The position numbers and the translations under genes are program-made. Shown piece after piece: positions 61,993 through 64,000 of a stretch of 64,000 bases of DNA (position 1 is the first letter of the stretch; each line of letters starts with the position of its first letter). The notes under the pieces were generated by a model. It did no database searches. It was not told the DNA's origin and worked only from the letters and a program-made list of their open reading frames with translations. Origin of the DNA: Christiangramia bathymodioli (GTDB lineage: Bacteria; Bacteroidota; Bacteroidia; Flavobacteriales; Flavobacteriaceae); assembly GCA_009735695.1 (NCBI GenBank), contig SRSL01000002.1, forward strand, positions 301,229 to 365,228. The letters run 5' to 3'.

Positions 61993-62060
61993 TCGATCAA
62001 CATTCATCAATCAACAATCATCAATTATCAATTATCAATCATCAATTAAATTCATCAGTT

Positions 62061-62195
62061 ATGAGAAGTTTAGAAAGCATCATTCAGGACTTTGAAACAG
62101 GTCAAGAGGAAAACATCACCCCAAGAAGACCCTTCCTCAATTTACGCATCCCTCCTATTCATCAACGCTACAATGAGGGAAGAATATATGCCTGA
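62061..62195 (+). CDS. Array mini-gene 5 (44-residue divergent peptide)
   Basis: It shares the start region of the other copies (through ATGAGAA) and then diverges: MRSLESIIQDFETGQEENIT, with PRRPFLNLRIPPIH in the middle and RYNEGRIYA at the end. The end resembles the GYFKRRIA end of the other four. It has near-neutral net charge. It is the last gene of the array, 84 bases before the terminator. The family is not recognised. Confidence 0.55.
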   Translation: MRSLESIIQDFETGQEENITPRRPFLNLRIPPIHQRYNEGRIYA

Positions 62196-62278
62196 ATTGG
62201 CAAGGCTGGATTTGGAAATGCGGCTGATAATTAAGTATTAACCTCGGTAATCTAACGTGTATGAAAAACCTTTCAACC

Positions 62279-62306
62279 TAGCCGGTGATATAATGTTCAC
62301 CGGCTA
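62279..62306 (+). terminator. Intrinsic terminator after the mini-gene array
   Basis: A 10-bp perfect stem TAGCCGGTGA / TCACCGGCTA with an 8-base loop is followed by TAATTTTTGG. It separates the array from the penicillin-binding protein gene. Confidence 0.8.
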
Positions 62307-62397
62307 TAATTTTTGGTTAAAAAAGATTAAAATTAGCTTAAAATTGAATTGACTGGTTCAAACATTTGTTTATTTGCAGCTATTTGAAATAAACGGA

Positions 62398-64000
62398 TGT
62401 TAAGCAAAATAAAAAGACACCCCAAATTAAAGTGGGCCCTGATCATTCTCTTAAGCGGACTGGCCCTTTTCTTTTTATTCTTCGGAAGTATTTATTTTGG
62501 TGTATGGGGAAAGATTCCCAGCTCCACTGAACTTAGCCAACTAAACCAGAATAAGGCCACCCAGGTGCTCGCCTCTAATGGAGAGCTCATTGGTAAATTC
62601 TACGTTTACGACAGGCAGCCCATAGATTTTTCTGAATTTCCACCACATCTTATCGAGGCATTGATAGCCACTGAAGACGCCAGGTTCTATGAACATGACG
62701 GGATCGACAACCGGAGTTTGCTTAGGGTGTTCTTCAAATCCATTCTGCTTCAGGACGAATCGGCTGGTGGCGGTAGTACTATTACGCTTCAGCTAGCCAA
62801 AAATTTATACGGAAGACGTGATTTTGGAATGTTTGGAATTGTGATCAATAAAATGCAGGAGGCCATCATTGCCAAACGCCTGGAAGAGATCTATTCAAAA
62901 AAGGAAATCCTGGAGCTCTATCTGAACACCGTTCCTTTTAGTGATAATACCTATGGTATTGAAAGTGCATCCCTGAAATTCTTCAATAAAAATACTTCTG
63001 AATTAAGCCTTGAAGAAAGTGCCGTGTTAATCGGGATGCTAAAAGCAAGTCATTACTATAATCCGCGGATCTTCCCGGAACGCAGCAGGCTTAGAAGGGA
63101 TGTCGTACTGATGCAAATGGCCAAATACGATTACCTGACCCAGGCTGAAGCGGAAGAGGCCAAAATGCTTCCCTTAATCCTTGATTATAAAAGTTACAGT
63201 CATGATGAAGGTATCGCACCCTATTTTAGGGAACAAATTAGAAAAGATGTAACCGGTATCCTTGATACCCTTAAAAATAAGGACGGGAAAAAATTCAATA
63301 TTTACCGGGATGGCCTGATCGTTCATACTACTCTGGATTTCAAAATGCAGCAGATGGCTGAAGCTGCCATGCGTGAACATATGGCAGATCTACAGGTGCA
63401 ACATGAAAAATCCTATGGAAATTATGCTCCATGGATCAGGAATAAGGAAATTGTGAACGATGCCCTTAAAAAAACCGAAAGCTACCAGAAACTTCAAAAA
63501 CAGGGTCTTAACGAAAGCGAGATCAGGGCTCGACTGGAAGAAAAACATCCCACCGAGGTTTTTGAATATGATGGTATTAAAACCAAAAATATCAGCACAA
63601 TCGATAGCCTGGTTCATTATCTCAAATTTTTGAATTCAGGATTACTCGCCGTGGAACCACAAACAGGTTCGGTGAAGGCATGGGTTGGCGGAGTAGACTA
63701 TCGTTTCTTTAAATACGACCATGTTTCGCAAAGCAAAAGACAGGTTGGATCAACTTTTAAACCCATAGTATATACGGCCGCACTTGAAAATGGCATGGAT
63801 CCGTGCAGCTATTTTTCGGTAAGGGAAGTTACTTATGAAGATGGCTGGACGCCTTCGAATTCGTCTTCAGAAGGAGATGATCCGCACATGAACTATAATC
63901 TAAAAACTGCATTAAGCCGGTCTATGAATACTATTGCCGTTAAGGTTTTAATGGAAACCGGGATCGGCAGCGTGATCGAACAGGCACGTGAAATGGGTGT
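62398..64000 (+). CDS. Penicillin-binding protein 1A-type (class A), 3' end cut off
   Basis: The frame from ATG 62398 runs off the right edge after about 534 residues. One span (WALIILLSGLALFFLFFGSI) is followed by the GT51 glycosyltransferase domain, with the catalytic Glu in IATEDARFYEHDGID and the typical GGGSTITLQLAKNLYGR. The transpeptidase domain starts later, with the SxxK Ser in KRQVGSTFKPIVYTAAL and SxN in LSRSMNTIAV. The enzyme polymerises and cross-links peptidoglycan. The KTG motif lies beyond the window. Confidence 0.93.

Larger units (their letters stand above)
61429..62195 (+). repeat. Tandem array of five mini-genes with heptanucleotide-repeat spacers
   Basis: The array has five short open frames, at 61429-61518, 61594-61683, 61766-61855, 61903-61992 and 62061-62195. 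Each starts inside the same 20 bases, AAATTCATCAGTTATGAGAA. The spacers are 75, 82, 47 and 68 bases long, made of 9, 10, 5 and 8 heptamers (mostly TCAATCA, ACATTCA, TCAATTA) plus a constant 12-base leader. An inverted repeat AACTGAAAATCAGTT at 61295-61309 and a weak -7-like TACCTTTT at 61335-61342 lie upstream, and a terminator ends the region at 62279-62306. Confidence 0.9.

Noticed and set aside
61429-62195. CRISPR array
   Set aside because: The 90-base units carry start and stop codons and are nearly identical, while the parts between them are simple heptamers and not unique spacers. No cas genes are in the window.

Overview
The window looks like chromosomal DNA from a marine-type member of the Flavobacteriaceae (Bacteroidota), close to Gramella/Christiangramella in flavour. 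The reasons are: Bacteroidota-type promoters (TTTG-N19-TACCTTTG at 54478-54508), few Shine-Dalgarno sites, many short lipoproteins, a lipoprotein TamL next to TamB, DUF4251 and DUF1835 proteins, a fused E1 alpha/beta dehydrogenase and a type III PKS operon. I saw no tRNA, rRNA, insertion sequence, prophage or CRISPR. Both edges cut genes: a lipoprotein start at 1-66 (minus) and a class A penicillin-binding protein from 62398 (plus).

Layout. 1-6350 (minus) holds polyphosphate kinase, a signal-less SsuA-like protein overlapping its end, a nucleoside phosphorylase, DUF1835, SUI1 and a 2-oxoglutarate oxygenase. 6471-10045 (plus) holds the fused E1, a DUF1328 miniprotein and two lipoproteins. 10123-16356 (plus) is a tight eight-gene operon: flavoprotein, methyltransferase, type III PKS, enoyl-ACP-reductase-like SDR, FabZ-like dehydratase, ketoacyl synthase, ACP and phosphopantetheinyl transferase. 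It probably makes and tailors a phenolic lipid. 16439-28031 is mixed metabolism: a degenerate metallo-beta-lactamase fold, an aconitase lacking one expected cluster cysteine, HPF, a deaminase, an FNT channel, acyl-CoA dehydrogenase, MsrA, an S9 peptidase and an AI-2E-type permease. 28186-34762 holds a desaturase, a stress group (cold shock, dodecin, USP, cupin) and small secreted proteins. 34759-42046 is TamL-TamB. 43791-47471 is a gluconate operon: DoxX, a gluconokinase/6-phosphogluconate dehydrogenase fusion, and a gluconate permease broken by a one-base frameshift. 48859-50938 is aspartate kinase divergent from an ACT-domain protein. 51230-55544 holds miniproteins, a GluR0-like channel, a 3D-domain lipoprotein, a Tat-exported Gfo/Idh/MocA oxidoreductase, an FKBP and OsmC. 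55587-58937 is an amidoligase operon (ATP-grasp RimK-like, GCS2, N-formylglutamate amidohydrolase).

The most unusual stretch is 61429-62195. It holds five tandem mini-genes that share a 20-base start region. Four encode almost the same 29-residue basic peptide and the fifth encodes a 44-residue peptide with a similar C-terminus. The spacers are built from 9, 10, 5 and 8 heptanucleotide units plus a constant 12-base leader. Most base changes between copies are silent, which points to selection on the peptide. I do not recognise the family.
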